A stretch of 64,000 nucleotides of DNA from Phorcus lineatus. Taxonomy: Eukaryota; Mollusca; Gastropoda; Trochida; Trochidae. Both the position numbers and the translations under genes were made by a program. Location of the stretch: contig OV121082.1 in assembly GCA_921293015.1 (NCBI GenBank), forward strand, positions 27,837,117-27,901,116, written 5' to 3'. Below the pieces are notes generated by a model, which was not told where the DNA came from, made no database searches, and was given only the letters and a program-made list of their open reading frames with translations. Positions 33,170 through 44,356 of the stretch are shown piece by piece (positions within the stretch are counted from its first letter, which is position 1; every line of letters begins with the position of its first letter).

Positions 33170-36100
33170 AATTGCTCAAATTCTCCAATGGAATGCTTGG
33201 GGCCTTTCAGCACACGGCAGCGAGCTTAAAGCCCTAATTAAACTTAAAAAACTAAACCCCCACATTATCACAATTCAGGAAACCCATTTCGGCCCTCGTA
33301 CAAATTTTAACATTCTTGGGTATAAAACGCTATGGCACGACCGGCCCAAAACCATTCCCGGTCGCTCCTCAGGAGGCATAGCCATATTTATCTAAATTAC
33401 TCTTAAATAAATGTAAATACTCCAAACTTAGAGGCTCGGGCCATAACAGTTAAACATAACAACCAAAACCTAAACATCTTCAATATTTATCATAGGGTAA
33501 CTCAACCTTTTCATCAAGAGGACCTTAATGTCCTACAAGATTCTGCCCCCGGTCATTCCATGTACTTGGGTGACTTTAATTGCCATCATTCCTCCTGGGA
33601 ATGTAACAAACAAGGAACATACCAGAGGCAAACTACTTGCCGACTGGATCATAAATAAGGATCTCGTTATCCACAACAATAACTCACCAACTAGGTATGA
33701 TAGTCAGCACAATATCATGTCTGCTATTGATTTAACAATCACTACCCTGGACATCGCTAGCAATACCGAATGGCAGGTATATGATGATCCGTGGGGAAGT
33801 GATCATTTCCCCATCCTTGTTACTCTAAACCACTTCCTACCTCCACATAAAATAAAAGATCAAAATTGCCCCCAAAACCCTAAATTAAACAACAACCAGG
33901 CTGATTGGAATAAATTCCAAACTTTATGTAATCAACTAGACCAATCAGACCTTGAAAATAGCGACCCCCAAACCTTCTCCAATAATTTCACTAACGCTAT
34001 TATAAACGCTGCAAAACAATCAATACCTTTCACTACACCTCACCCCTATAAACCCTCAGTTCCATGGTGGAATGAGGAGATTAAAAACCCGTGTAAGCAG
34101 CGTAAAGCTGCATTTGAAAAAGCAAAACGCGATATTTCACTACTACCACAAGCTAAACAATTAATAAACCAAGTACATATTAAAAACACCCAAAAAACAC
34201 ACTGGGAACGCTTCTGCGAAGAGTCTAATGGCAGGGCCAATTCCGCATAAGTGTGAAAAAAACCCCAATGCATTGGCAACGCAATTTGCTACAGCAAGTA
34301 GCAACACCAACAACTCAACACTATTCCAACAACACAAACACATCACACCCATCATCCCTAAACAACCCACAAACAATCAACCCATCAACCAACCCTTCAC
34401 CATGGAAGAGCTTCAACACGTACTAAATAATAGGAAAAAGGTAACGGCTTCAGGGCTAAACCTCACTTCCTACCAAATAATTAAGAAGCTACCCCCTTCC
34501 ACTACATCCACACTTTTAAAGCTCTATAACTCCATTTGGCAATCAGGCAAACTTCCTTCCAACTGGAAGGAAGCCCTAGTTATCCCTATCCCTAAACCAA
34601 ATAAACCCCCCCGGGGACCCCAACTCCTAAAGGCCAATCTCCTTAACTTCCAACCTTTGCAAGGTAATGGAGGGTATGGTAAAACATCGCCTCCAAAGCC
34701 ACCTTAACCTACATCCCCAAAATAACGACCAGAGTGGTTTCACTCTGGGTCAATCTACCCTAAATAAAACATTAAAGTAGGCCAAATCCGCAAACAATAC
34801 ACTTTGGCAATATTCCTGGATTTCTCAAAAGCTTACGACATGGTGTGGCATAACGGCCTCATCACTAAACTCATTTCTAAAGGCCTTTCAGGCAACATGA
34901 TTAATTACATCCAGGATTTCCTCCACAATAGGCAAATAACTGTCGGGGTCAAAAATCAGCAATCTGATAACTTTCCTTTAGAAAACGGCACCCCACAAGG
35001 CAGCATCCTTAGCCCCACCCTCTTCAACATTATGGTGGATGACCTTTTCGAAGGCATCTCCTCCAAAATTAACACTTCCAAATTTGCAGACGACGCTGCC
35101 CTCTGGGTACATTGTAATTACCTCCATAATACTACTAAACTACTCCAGACCGCACTAAATAAAGCTAGCCTATGGGCTGAACAATGGGGCTTCTACCTAA
35201 ATGCGGATAAAACCACTGGAGTAGCATTTAAACGCAAAACCATGCGCCCAACCTCTCCTAAACTTTACCTCCAAAATAACCCAATTTAATTTCAAACCCA
35301 TACTAAATTCCTGGGGCTAATCTTTCACCAACATCTCTCATGGGATGCACATGTCAAAGAACTTAAAACTAGATGCTCAAAGGACCTTAATGTCCTGAGA
35401 GCAATCTCCGGTACAAACTGGGGAGCAAATAGGCAACCTTTACTCCAACTCTATACCTCATTAATTAGGTCCAACCCTAAATAGCATTCAATATCAAGAA
35501 CTCAAAACAGCAACACGCACACAAAGCAACAAATCCCTTGAAGCTCTGCTGGCACTAAGTGGTGAAATTCCCCTCCCAATCAGAAGGGACCAACAAACTT
35601 CTGGGCCACATCTTCGGAGGACCATTTCATACAACAACTCATTAAAACCAAAACAAGACACTTAACATCTAAAAAATACACTCTATACCAACCAATCGCA
35701 ACAAGCATTCAGACACTCATACAACAAGCAGACATGCACCACATCAACCTACCCACCCAAAACACAATACACCACCCCATTCCACCCCTACCTACACCTA
35801 AAATCAAAATAAACACCAAAATCACCAACAAGCAAAACCCACAGCAGGCACAATCCACCACACAACAATACATACAGGACAACTGGCCCGACTGGTGCCA
35901 CATATACACCGACGGGTCCAAGGAACACAAGGCACGCACCACAAGTCTCGGGCTGCACATGAGGCAACCCGAGCAACACACCTACTTCCACAGGCTCCCA
36001 AATGACCAATCTGTCTTCACGGCAGAGCCCATGGCCATCTTGCTAGCCCTACAACAAAACATCACTAAACATTACAGCAAAATACTTATACTCACAGACT

Positions 36101-36850
36101 CACTCAGTGGGCTGCAATCACTCCAAAGTAAATCCACTAAAATCCGTGGAGGCATCATCTCCAAAATACTACACACCACACATACACTAAACACACAGGG
36201 TAAGGCCGTTAAACTCCTTTGGATACCCACCCACGTCGGAATATTCTGAAACGAAAAAGCCGACAAAGCGCCAAAGGAGGGTCTTTGCCTACCAACACCC
36301 ACACTACCACTATACCACTCTAAACAGGAGGCTAAAAGCCTCACTAAACAACACGCTAAACGCAAGTGGCAACAACAATACAAACAATCCACCATAGCCA
36401 CTCGCACCAAAACACTTCTACCCAACCCATTCCGCAAGCGAAAAATATACTCCAAAAACACCAACATAGACAGGGCAATCAAACTACAATCAAACAACTA
36501 CAAACGGGGCACACACGCCTCAACACACATAAACATAAACAGTGAAACATATTGCATCCCTAAACTGCCGACATTGCCAACACCCAGAAACAATACAACA
36601 CATACTCACGCAATGCACACACTACACAACACGACGCTCCACACTCAATACAACACTAGCAGCAAGAGGCCTAAACCCCACAAACATACACCAAATCCTA
36701 AACCCTCTCAATAAAACACACATACACCACGCCTTAGGCACATACCTTAAAGACACTGGCCGAGGCCCTTATCTAAAATTTACTGAACTAAAAATCACAA
36801 CACAACACACCACACCTCCCTCCCCTCCCCTCTCATCTCCCTTAACTTAG
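33170..36850 (+). pseudogene. LINE ORF2: endonuclease, reverse transcriptase, RNase H
   Basis: Endonuclease: QILQWNAWGL and IIIQETHF-type boxes (ITIQETHF, 33170-33396), a stop, then YLGDFNCHHSSWE (about 33560), SAIDLTITT and DDPWGSDHFPI. RT: GKLPSNWKEALVIPIPKP, RPISLTSNLCKVMEGMV in a shifted frame, FLDFSKAYDMVW, NGTPQGSILSPTLFN and the catalytic FADDAALW (34804-35289). Thumb: FLGLIFHQHLSWDAHV. RNase H: CHIYTDGSK, TAEPMAILLAL, ILTDSLSGLQSL and WIPTHVGI (35734-36249), followed by NEKADKA after a stop. C-terminal knuckle: CRHCQHPETIQHILTQC (36542-36850). All key residues are present but the frame changes many times. Confidence 0.85.
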
Positions 36851-36900
36851 GCATATCCAACATTCCAAATTTCTAAATTCCCAAAAATATTCCCCTTAGC

Positions 36901-37084
36901 TTAACCAGGCTTCAAAAAATACCTCCCCACTTTTTTCAAAACATTAGGCTCTCTTATAAAGGCTATCACTGGAAAGCACCCGTAAAACTCTCAACGTAAG
37001 TTAGTAAGCAGAAACATATTCAGTGCTGCAGCCAGGCTGCGTAATTGTGGGAATCCGCTAAATGAACTTACCTTGGCGCTTTAT
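36901..37084. other. LINE 3' UTR or flank
   Basis: Short non-coding stretch after the last LINE frame. No poly-A or target duplication could be assigned, so the LINE end is approximate. Confidence 0.35.
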
Positions 37085-38069
37085 TGTCCCCCGCCGCAAC
37101 GCGGAACGGGTGACTATGAATTCAGCAGCGTCTGTCCATACGTATGTACGTCCGGATTCTTGTTAAAGCGATAACTCATGAAGCTTAGCACCTAGAGAGT
37201 TCATATTTGGTGACAGCTTTCAATGGAGGAAGACTCGGACGCCAATCGACTTTGGTGACCTTGACGTCATTTTCAAGGTCAAAACGACACCACGTACGTC
37301 CGGATTCTTGTTAACGCAATATCTCATGAAGCTTAGCACCTAGAGTGTTCATATTTGGTGACAGCTTTCAATGGAGGAAGACTCAGACGCCAGTCGATTT
37401 TGGTGACCTTGACGTCATTTTCAAGGTCACCACGACACTACATCCGTCTGGATTCTTGTTAACGCGATAACTTGTGAAGCTTAGCACCCAGAGTGTACAT
37501 ATTTGGTGACAGCTTTCAATGGAGGAAGACTCAGACGCCAGTCGACTTTGGTGACCTTGATGTCATTTTCAAGGTCACCACGACACTACATCCGTCTGGA
37601 TTCTTGTTAACGCGATAACTTGTGAAGCTTAGCACCCAGAGTGTTCATATTTGGTGACAGCTTTCAATGGAGGAAGACTTAGACACCAGTCGACTTTGGT
37701 GACCTTGATGTCATTTTCAAGGTCACAACAACAAACTCGTGAAGCTTAGCACCTAGAGTGTTCATATTTGATGACAGCTTTCAATGGAGGAAAACTCAGA
37801 CGCCAGTTGACTTTGGTGACCATGACGTCTTTTTCAAGGTCACCACGACACTACATCCGTCTGGATTCTTGTTAACGCGATAACTTGTGAAGCTTAGCAC
37901 CTAGAGTGTACATATTTGGTGACAGCCTTCAATGGCGAAAGACTCAGATGCCAGTCGACATTGGTGACCCTGACCTCATTTCATGGTCACCATGACACTT
38001 TGTCCACTGTAATACATTGTTAACGCGATAATATTAATTATGCCAAATATCTCATAACGGCGGGGGACA
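37085..38069. mobile_element. TIR element with 148-bp tandem core
   Basis: The left end TGTCCCCCGCCG (37085-37096) is matched exactly in inverted orientation by CGGCGGGGGACA (38058-38069). Inside are about six copies of a 148-bp unit: GGATTCT markers at 37154, 37302, 37450 and 37598, then one copy lacking the marker and shortened to about 117 bp, then 37863. Most units carry TGACCTTGA(C/T)GTCATTTTCAAGGTCA-like palindromes. No coding capacity. The ends are close to those of the element at 8643-9470, so both belong to one superfamily. Confidence 0.85.
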
Positions 38070-38446
38070 TTGCCATGTTAGTGGCAAACACTTGTTTATA
38101 ACTGTATGCACCACCATTGGCTCAAATTTATCATTTACTGTGCATTTTTGTATATCATACGTGTTATCATCTTTACAGACAAATAATTCAATTGAAACGA
38201 AGTCAACACTTTTCTGACTACAAAAACACCAAATGATCCTATAATCTAAGCCGGAAACAAAGTTTCGTAAACTCCGCATTTTGCTAATACATGTATTTGC
38301 ATTGAAAACTATTACTATGTGCGATGTACGAAGCTTGTTCGTTGTGCGGAGCTTCCGGGTCACAGTGTCAGACTGAGTTTGCCGTAGTTTCCGATTAGAT
38401 TCAACATATCGAAAAGAAGAATCACAAATTATTTTGGCAATCAATT
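38070..38446. other. Intergenic DNA between the TIR element and the SINE
   Basis: A 132-codon minus-strand frame (38052-38450) is open here but overlaps the TIR element end and shows no motif. It is not called as a gene. Confidence 0.3.
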
Positions 38447-38458
38447 TCAAAACAAGAA

Positions 38459-38778
38459 GGGGCGGGATAGCGCAGTGGTTAGCACGTTCGGCTTCGGATC
38501 AAGAGGTCCGTGGTTCGAATCCCGCCAGGGGCTCAGCAACTTTGTCTGAAGTAGAGAACTGTTCTACATGCAGTCAGCTAGTTTGGGTGCAATGCTACAC
38601 TGAATATCAGTGCAGTACCACCCATAGTTCGCTAGTTCCAGCCGATGCTCACAGGTTTCACCGCAATGCATTGCCACAAAGGTGTTGCAGGCTTTCTCCC
38701 TGCCATAATACTAGCAGCCGCGATATAAGTGAAATAATCTTAAAAGTGGCGTTAAACACCAACTCGCCTCATGTTACC
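38459..38778 (+). mobile_element. tRNA-Arg-derived SINE, 320 bp, with 12-bp target duplication
   Basis: The head has an A-box (TAGCGCAGTGG) and a perfect B-box (GGTTCGAATCC). The middle resembles tRNA-Arg(TCG), with the loop CTTCGGA. The body ends in a GATATAAGTGAAATAATCTT / GTGGCGTTAAACACCAACTC tail of a type I associate with molluscan SINEs. TCAAAACAAGAA flanks it at 38447-38458 and 38779-38790. It interrupts the 5' region of the hAT gene. Confidence 0.9.
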
Positions 38779-39091
38779 TCAAAACAAGAAAATAATATGT
38801 GAAAATCAAACAGATGAACTAACAGAAAAGGAGGTTGCAACTGTTCAAGTGGAAACCGAAAGGATTGTTACCGATGTAAGTTGTGAAACGTTTCAAGCAG
38901 ACGAAACGGAAACTGCAGAGCAAAGTGACAGTCGCGTGACTGGCCAAAACTAAATTTGTTCACAAGTTTCAGACATCGTGGTTATCCACTTATCCATGGC
39001 TTTCGTACGATAAACAGAAAGACATTATGACTTGTGAAATGTGCATTCGTTCGGGAAAAAACAATACTTTCACGGATGGATGTAGTGAATT

Positions 39092-41546
39092 TTTAATACT
39101 TATCCCACTTCTTATACTTGTTGGTAGTAGTCATCCTGTCTTCATTCCGCAAGACGGGGAATATGACGATGACAACACGGCCTCGTAACCGGAAGGTAAC
39201 GATCCAATCCGTCACGTGACCATGTCGACAAAATCACATTCCATATTTTTGCTATCGCGAATTGACGTGTTTTTTTTTTGAGTTGAACTAACTGTGTTGT
39301 ACTTGTTTTTTGTGATTTGACTTTCTTTGCTGCACGGTATGTTCGCTTTGTTATCCTTATTTTGTGCCTGATGTGAATAATGCAGGGGTTACCTACCTCG
39401 CTTTGCTTCGCTTGGAATTCTATTTGGGTCGTGCTCGTCACGTCTCGCATGTTTTTTCACTGCTTGAATCGGTTGTGGTTGTTTAATGGTATCCATTATC
39501 CATTTTTGAACCTTTCACGCATGCTATATCCATTAGAATTTCACTTTTCACCACGAAATGTCTTCGTTCTGTCTACGTGTCACCAAACAAAATGGCGGTC
39601 TGTTTGGTGTCAGTTTCGCATGTGGTTGTGCGTGACTTGTAAAATTATTCTTTCTAAAATATTTTTCTAAGCTTAATAACATTCTTAGCACTGGGAAATC
39701 GTTTTTCACTGTTGCTATTGTTGTTATTTTTGTTTTTTTCAATGTGATACCACTTTTCTCGGCAACGAGTTTTTGCGCGAGATTTGCTGCGGTACTACTC
39801 TTGTTTATTCACATTACGGTGGCCCGTAAGGGCTGTTTCATGTATGCTTTATATCGTTGTATTTTCGCATATATTTGCTCGTTTTTTGCGAGAATTTGTA
39901 ATGTGTGTGTTTACTCTTGCTGTTAGAGTAATATCTTTGACAACGTAAGTAAATATTTTTTTTAAAAAATAATAATTAAAAAAAAAAAGTTTTTACTTTG
40001 CATCGTATTGCGCTGTATGTCATGCTTATGCATGATTCACTAGGATTTTGCGCAAGTATTTTTATGTGTATATTTCTTCTCACATAAATATGTTTTACTT
40101 TCAGAATAAGCATGTGTGTTTTCTGGCTTTGTGCCAGTTGCTTCTTATGCTTATTAAATGGTTCTTGTTTGACCCACAGGTTAATGCCTCGGGTTTTTTG
40201 CAGTGTGTGCAAACTTCTCAAGTCCTCCAAGGACCCGCACCCGCTGTGCCCGGACTGTGTGGCAACGGTCTGTGAAGTGGACGCTCGCTGTGTCTACTGC
40301 CGACGTTTGTCCCCTCTGGAATTCAAGCGTTTCTCAGCGACCAGGAGGAAGAGATTCACGCAGAGAGCCAGGAAGACAGTGCTCTCTGTCATGGAATCTA
40401 CGGTCACTGTGGCTTCCCCTTCCGAGGATGCGGACAAGGACGTCCCAACACCGGAAGTGTTCCAGGCGCCGCCTCCGAGGGAGCCGACACCCTTACCGAC
40501 TCCTCCTCCTAGACAGCCGTCCATCTCAAGGGAGGACTTTGAAAGGGCCGTCAACCCGGGCGCCCCTAGCATCGAACTCATCCGGTCTTTGGTGTCGAAG
40601 GCTGTGCGGGCCCATGAGCTGGCTCGGGAGAAGGCGTTGCTGGACCAGACTGCCACTGATGCGGACAGCGACAGTCGCCGGAACCGAGGAGGATCGCCGC
40701 CAACATCGTCTGACCCCTCCTCGGACGTCTACGGAACGCACCCGGACGCCCCCACCTTCGGCCGACGGTCGTCAGTGCCCGTCGCCGGCTAGTACTGTGA
40801 CTGGTCCCCGTGCGGAACGTCAGCGTTCACCAGTGACGGAGCCTACCGGACGCCCAAGGCGCTCTCCTGTCCGCCGGAAGTCTCCGCGACGATCGCCAAT
40901 CCGTCGGACCCCGCCCCGGAGCCGGAGCCCTCCGCCTAGGCGCCTCTTGCCTCTGCGCTCTTCGCCTCGACGCTCTCCGCCCCGACGCTCTTCACCTCGG
41001 CGCTCCTCGCCTCGTCGGACGCCTCCGCGTCGTTTGCCGCTGTAGTCCCCCAGGCGCCCCTCGCCTCGTCGGACTCCTCCAAGGTCTCCTAGGCGCCCCT
41101 CGCCCAGGCGTACGCCGCAACGCTCACCTCGGCGCTCCTCGCCTCGTCGGACGCCTCTTGTTCCTAGGGTGTCCTCTCGACGTTCTCCTAGGCGCTCTCC
41201 TCGACGCTCACCCCAGCGCTCACCTCGACGCTCACCTCAACGCTCACCTCGGCGCTCACCTCGTCGCTCCAGATCCCTCAGACGGATGTCTTCCACAATC
41301 GAGTCCTCCCGAGTACGGTTTTGCATACCCACCTTCCGGGAGGAGCATGAGTTTGTGCCGGAGTACGAGGAGTATTTGGAAGACGTGTCCGAGGAAGAGG
41401 AAACCTATCTAGAGTTGTCCGGGGTCTATGCCTGGATTGCCGATCGCTTGGTAACTTGCCCCTCTCTAGGACCAGGTGTTGACAAGTCGTCTGCTATTTG
41501 GGACGAGCCGGAACTCCTTATACCACCTCATCCAAAAGTGATTACA
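39092..41546 (+). mobile_element. DIRS-like retroelement 5' part inserted in the hAT gene
   Basis: Sequence between two hAT segments contains a GC-richer, CpG-containing leader, an intron (donor CAACGTAAGT at 39945, acceptor GACCCACAG at 40180) and a gag ORF whose ATG is at 40184. It stops abruptly at about 41546, where the hAT frame resumes. No pol is present. The gag style (C..C pairs with DPHPLCPDC) suits DIRS-like elements of invertebrates. The boundary at 39092 is inferred from where the hAT frame fades. Confidence 0.55.
40184..40792 (+). CDS. Gag-like protein, Cys-rich N-terminus
   Basis: From the ATG at 40184: MPRVFCSVCKLLKSS, DPHPLCPDCVATVCE and CVYCRRLSPLEFKRF. This is a run of four Cys pairs likely to bind zinc, followed by a Pro-rich linker (PPPREPTPLPTPPPRQPS) and a helix (IELIRSLVSKAVRAHELARE). 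It ends with a stop at 40790-40792. A second frame continues the protein as an Arg-Ser repeat domain, so the stop follows a frameshift. The open frame extends 24 codons upstream of the ATG across the intron acceptor, which I exclude. Confidence 0.6.
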   Translation: MPRVFCSVCKLLKSSKDPHPLCPDCVATVCEVDARCVYCRRLSPLEFKRFSATRRKRFTQRARKTVLSVMESTVTVASPSEDADKDVPTPEVFQAPPPREPTPLPTPPPRQPSISREDFERAVNPGAPSIELIRSLVSKAVRAHELAREKALLDQTATDADSDSRRNRGGSPPTSSDPSSDVYGTHPDAPTFGRRSSVPVAG

Positions 41547-41558
41547 TATCTGTTATGA
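40793..41558 (+). pseudogene. Gag continuation with SR-type (RRSP) repeat domain
   Basis: In the frame shifted from 40184-40792 the product reads GRPRRSPVRRKSPRRSP, then dozens of RRSP/RRSS/RRTP units. These are interrupted by one stop at 41043-41045 and resume as SSRRSPRRSPRRSPQRSP. An acidic part follows (PEYEEYLEDVSEEEETYLEL), then GVYAWIADRL. The Arg-Ser-Pro repeat resembles the RS domain of splicing factors and would be strongly basic. It ends at the junction with the hAT gene. The repeat units CGCTC(A/T)CCTCG(A/G) form a DNA minisatellite at about 40930-41270. Confidence 0.65.
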
Positions 41559-41618
41559 CAGATGAAAGTACTGACATTACAGTAAATAAGAAACTAGTTG
41601 TGTATGTCAAGCTGTTAA

Positions 41619-42580
41619 AGGGCCATTGAGTATGTTAGTGTTTCTAATACAACATTTTTTCAAAAACGCCTAAAAATTATATCAATTGGTAGATAATTGT
41701 TTCAGGTACAACATGATATGTGACAAATAATATATATGCCAAGACAAGTCGGTGTAATTATATTTCACCCGTACGAGAAGCTCGCGCTACTGAATTATGA
41801 TGTCATTACGTGGATTTTCCTTTCCCGTGTACTACGTAGCTCAGGTTTTAGTGATAAGAAATAAACAAATACATTTTCTTTTCTTAAAATATTATAAACA
41901 CTTGAAATTCGTGAAAAGAAATAACAATAAATTTTTTTACATGAATACAAAGGATGATGTTGTGGTTAATTTAATATTAAACATATTCACAGTACATCTG
42001 CAAATTTAAAAAATCCTTGTTCCGTCGAAGACTGAGAAATTATAATTGATTCAGTTGTCATAAGATGGGTATATGCTAATTACCTCGCCTTGCTCTATGG
42101 AAATCAAAAAGTTTATAAGAGTTACTTCGCCATCATCTTGATCAAGACGTATTCAAATGAAAATAACGTACAATGGGCGCGCTCAATATGAATAGTCAAG
42201 TAACCTGCCCATATTAAAACGAATCAAACTCAAAGTAAGGCGAGTTTGACTTTAAAAGAAATCAAATATTTGTTTTGCCGTTTTGACTTTCCTTTTGTCG
42301 ACCAACTTGTCTCCCTTCTGGTCTATCGTCGTTTTAACTGTATCCTGCTTCTCTTTTCCGCCCCCACGTGGTTTTCTTTGTTTAAGGATGGGAGCCAACT
42401 AAAACCACAATGCTTTGCGCAATAAAATAATAAGTCGATCTATTTATAGACACAGGAAACACCATTACTAATTAGTTAGAATTCTCGGCTTATTTGGGGT
42501 CAAAACAATTGGCGAAAAATTATGTAAAGATGGGTTTTTGGCACTATTTTCTAATTTGTATCAACATGCTCTGTGGCCCT
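41619..42580. mobile_element. TTAA-flanked MITE in the hAT gene
   Basis: The left end after TTAA (41615-41618) reads AGGGCCATTGAGTATGTT. The right end, inverted, reads AGGGCCACAGAGCATGTT, followed by TTAG (42581-42584). The TIR is imperfect, about 18 bp. Removing it joins hAT frames VVYVKLL and DKNELETHFLG. The interior is AT-rich without coding content. The ends resemble those of the MITE at 42980. TTA may be the real duplication. Confidence 0.7.
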
Positions 42581-42979
42581 TTAGATAAGAATGAACTTGA
42601 AACACATTTCCTGGGCAATCTTCTGATCAAGGAAGCAAGTGTGACTGCTGCAGTACTTTTCACTGAAATTCAGTTATATCTGGAGAGACATTGGGTCAGT
42701 ATGTCAAAAGTCATAGCATTTGGCAGTGATGGTGCTTCTATAATGACTCGGCACAAGAGGTTAGTGGCAGCTAGAATTAAAGAAGTTAGTCCTCACTGCA
42801 TTAACATCCATTGCATAGCACATCGCCTCAATCTGTGCACTTCAAAGGCAGCTGAAGCTGTACCTTTTATCAAAAGGACTTGTACAGACTTGTACTATTA
42901 CTTCAAGCATTCTACCTCAAGAATTGTATCACTATCACAAATTCAGAAAGTTTCTTGAAGACCCAGAAGTGAGACTTAA

Positions 42980-43448
42980 AGAGACACTCCGTGAGTTGTT
43001 GGAGTCATATATGCCAAATTTAATCAGTGGTGTCATTTGATCGCCAAGTATCGACTGTTACCAAAAAAACACATTTTAAAGCTTATTGGCTTTGTAGGGT
43101 GACAATATGAAGGTAAAACGTCACAATTTTGAGCGAAAACCGGATAGTACCGGGCGTCAAATAGTCAATCGTAATTTTGGAGACTTATCTAAAACAGCCA
43201 AGAGGGCAGTTAGGAGTTGATAGTGTTTGTTAGTTTATATAACTAGTATCCATGTATATTGGACATGATATCTACACCTCTGTACATTTATATGGCTGTT
43301 TTTAGATTTTCATGGAAAACCAGTATTTGTCATATATATGTCTTTTGGACATGAAACGTTAAGATGTTTTGATTTTATAACACCAAATATGACATTTGGG
43401 TTCGTATCAAAGGTAATTAATATGTTATGAAAATCACGGAGTGGCTCT
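42980..43448. mobile_element. TTAA-flanked MITE in the hAT gene, 469 bp
   Basis: TTAA flanks both ends (42976-42979 and 43449-43452). The left end AGAGACACTCCGTGA and the inverted right end AGAGCCACTCCGTGA differ by one base. Taking it out restores the hAT reading frame exactly between PEVRLK and EVHQIRWF. Non-coding. TTAA targets suggest a piggyBac-like mobiliser, but the terminal bases are not the usual piggyBac CCC. Confidence 0.85.
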
Positions 43449-44101
43449 TTAAAGAAGTTCACCAAATTCGATGGTTTTCGTTCTACAGTGCTCTCTCTGC
43501 TGTGTACCACAGTTGGGTAACACTTGTCATGTTTCTGAAGAAACAGAAAGACAGCAAGGCCACGTCTCTCTTAGACTACAGATTTGTCTACACCCTACAT
43601 CTGATGACGGATGTGATACCTTCTTTTACACAGCTAAATATGGTCTTTCAGAAAGTCAACCTTGACATAGCAGCAGTGAAGCCAGCAGTAGAAGGGTGTT
43701 TGAATGATGCTAAAATGGCAAAGGGTGGCAATACATACTATCACTGACACACTAAGGTGGAGAGAAGATTCCGAAAGGATTCTACAGATATTGCTACCTC
43801 CTTTGAAATCTTTGGGATGAGGAACCTCTCCTTCCTATCAAGACAAGAAGTACTTGAGTTTGGTAATGACAGGTTAGACATTCTTTTAAACCACTATGGT
43901 GCAGATCAAACTTGTGGGGATGTTGTGAGCAACAGAAAGGTAGATCCTGACAAGTGTAGACTAGAATGGAAGCTAGTGAAGTCCATTGTTCTTGAACAAA
44001 AGTATCCAAGAGACAACACAAAACTCTTGTGGAACATTCTGAGATCTAATCATGAAGACACTCTTGGAGAAATAATCAAGTTGTCAGTTAATTGTTTTTA
44101 A

Positions 44102-44356
44102 AAAAAAAACACAAAAAAAAACAACAATTTAATCTGAATAAGGCAACAGCTCATTTTGACGGAGGAGTGAATACGCACTATACTATATTTAAACAAATAT
44201 GCATTTTTAATGATGATAAATTTGTCTAATCCCAGCTGTGTGCCAACAAAGCTCTTACCTTGGATAACCTTCAAATGAAGTAGGAATGTAAGCTCAATAT
44301 CACTCTGCCTGAAAACTATTAATAAACCTTAATTAATAAACCTTACTACAATCGAA
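44102..44356. other. Low-complexity and unassigned DNA
   Basis: Starts with an A-rich stretch (A8-10 runs), then AT-rich sequence with AATAAACCTTA direct repeats near 44320-44345. No gene supported. It separates the hAT frame from the L1 fragment. Confidence 0.35.

Larger units (their letters stand above)
30716..36900 (+). mobile_element. I-clade-like LINE, near full length but decayed
   Basis: In order: C-rich leader (30716-30914), ORF1 gag with three zinc knuckles, ORF2 with APE endonuclease, RT, RNase H and a C-terminal zinc knuckle, and a short 3' UTR. An RNase H domain after RT places it in the I group (I, Nimb, Ingi, R1-like) of non-LTR elements; Nimb-type elements are common in molluscs as far as I recall. 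Several stops and frameshifts break both ORFs. The coding strand is visibly A/C-rich and G-poor throughout. Confidence 0.8.

Noticed and set aside
38052..38450. 132-codon minus-strand open frame
   Set aside because: No motif, overlaps the end of the TIR element, and its N-terminal part overlaps the SINE target site. Chance open frame more likely.
38434..38802. 122-codon frame spanning the SINE
   Set aside because: It is open through the tRNA-like head and SINE tail; the SINE with its target duplication explains the sequence.
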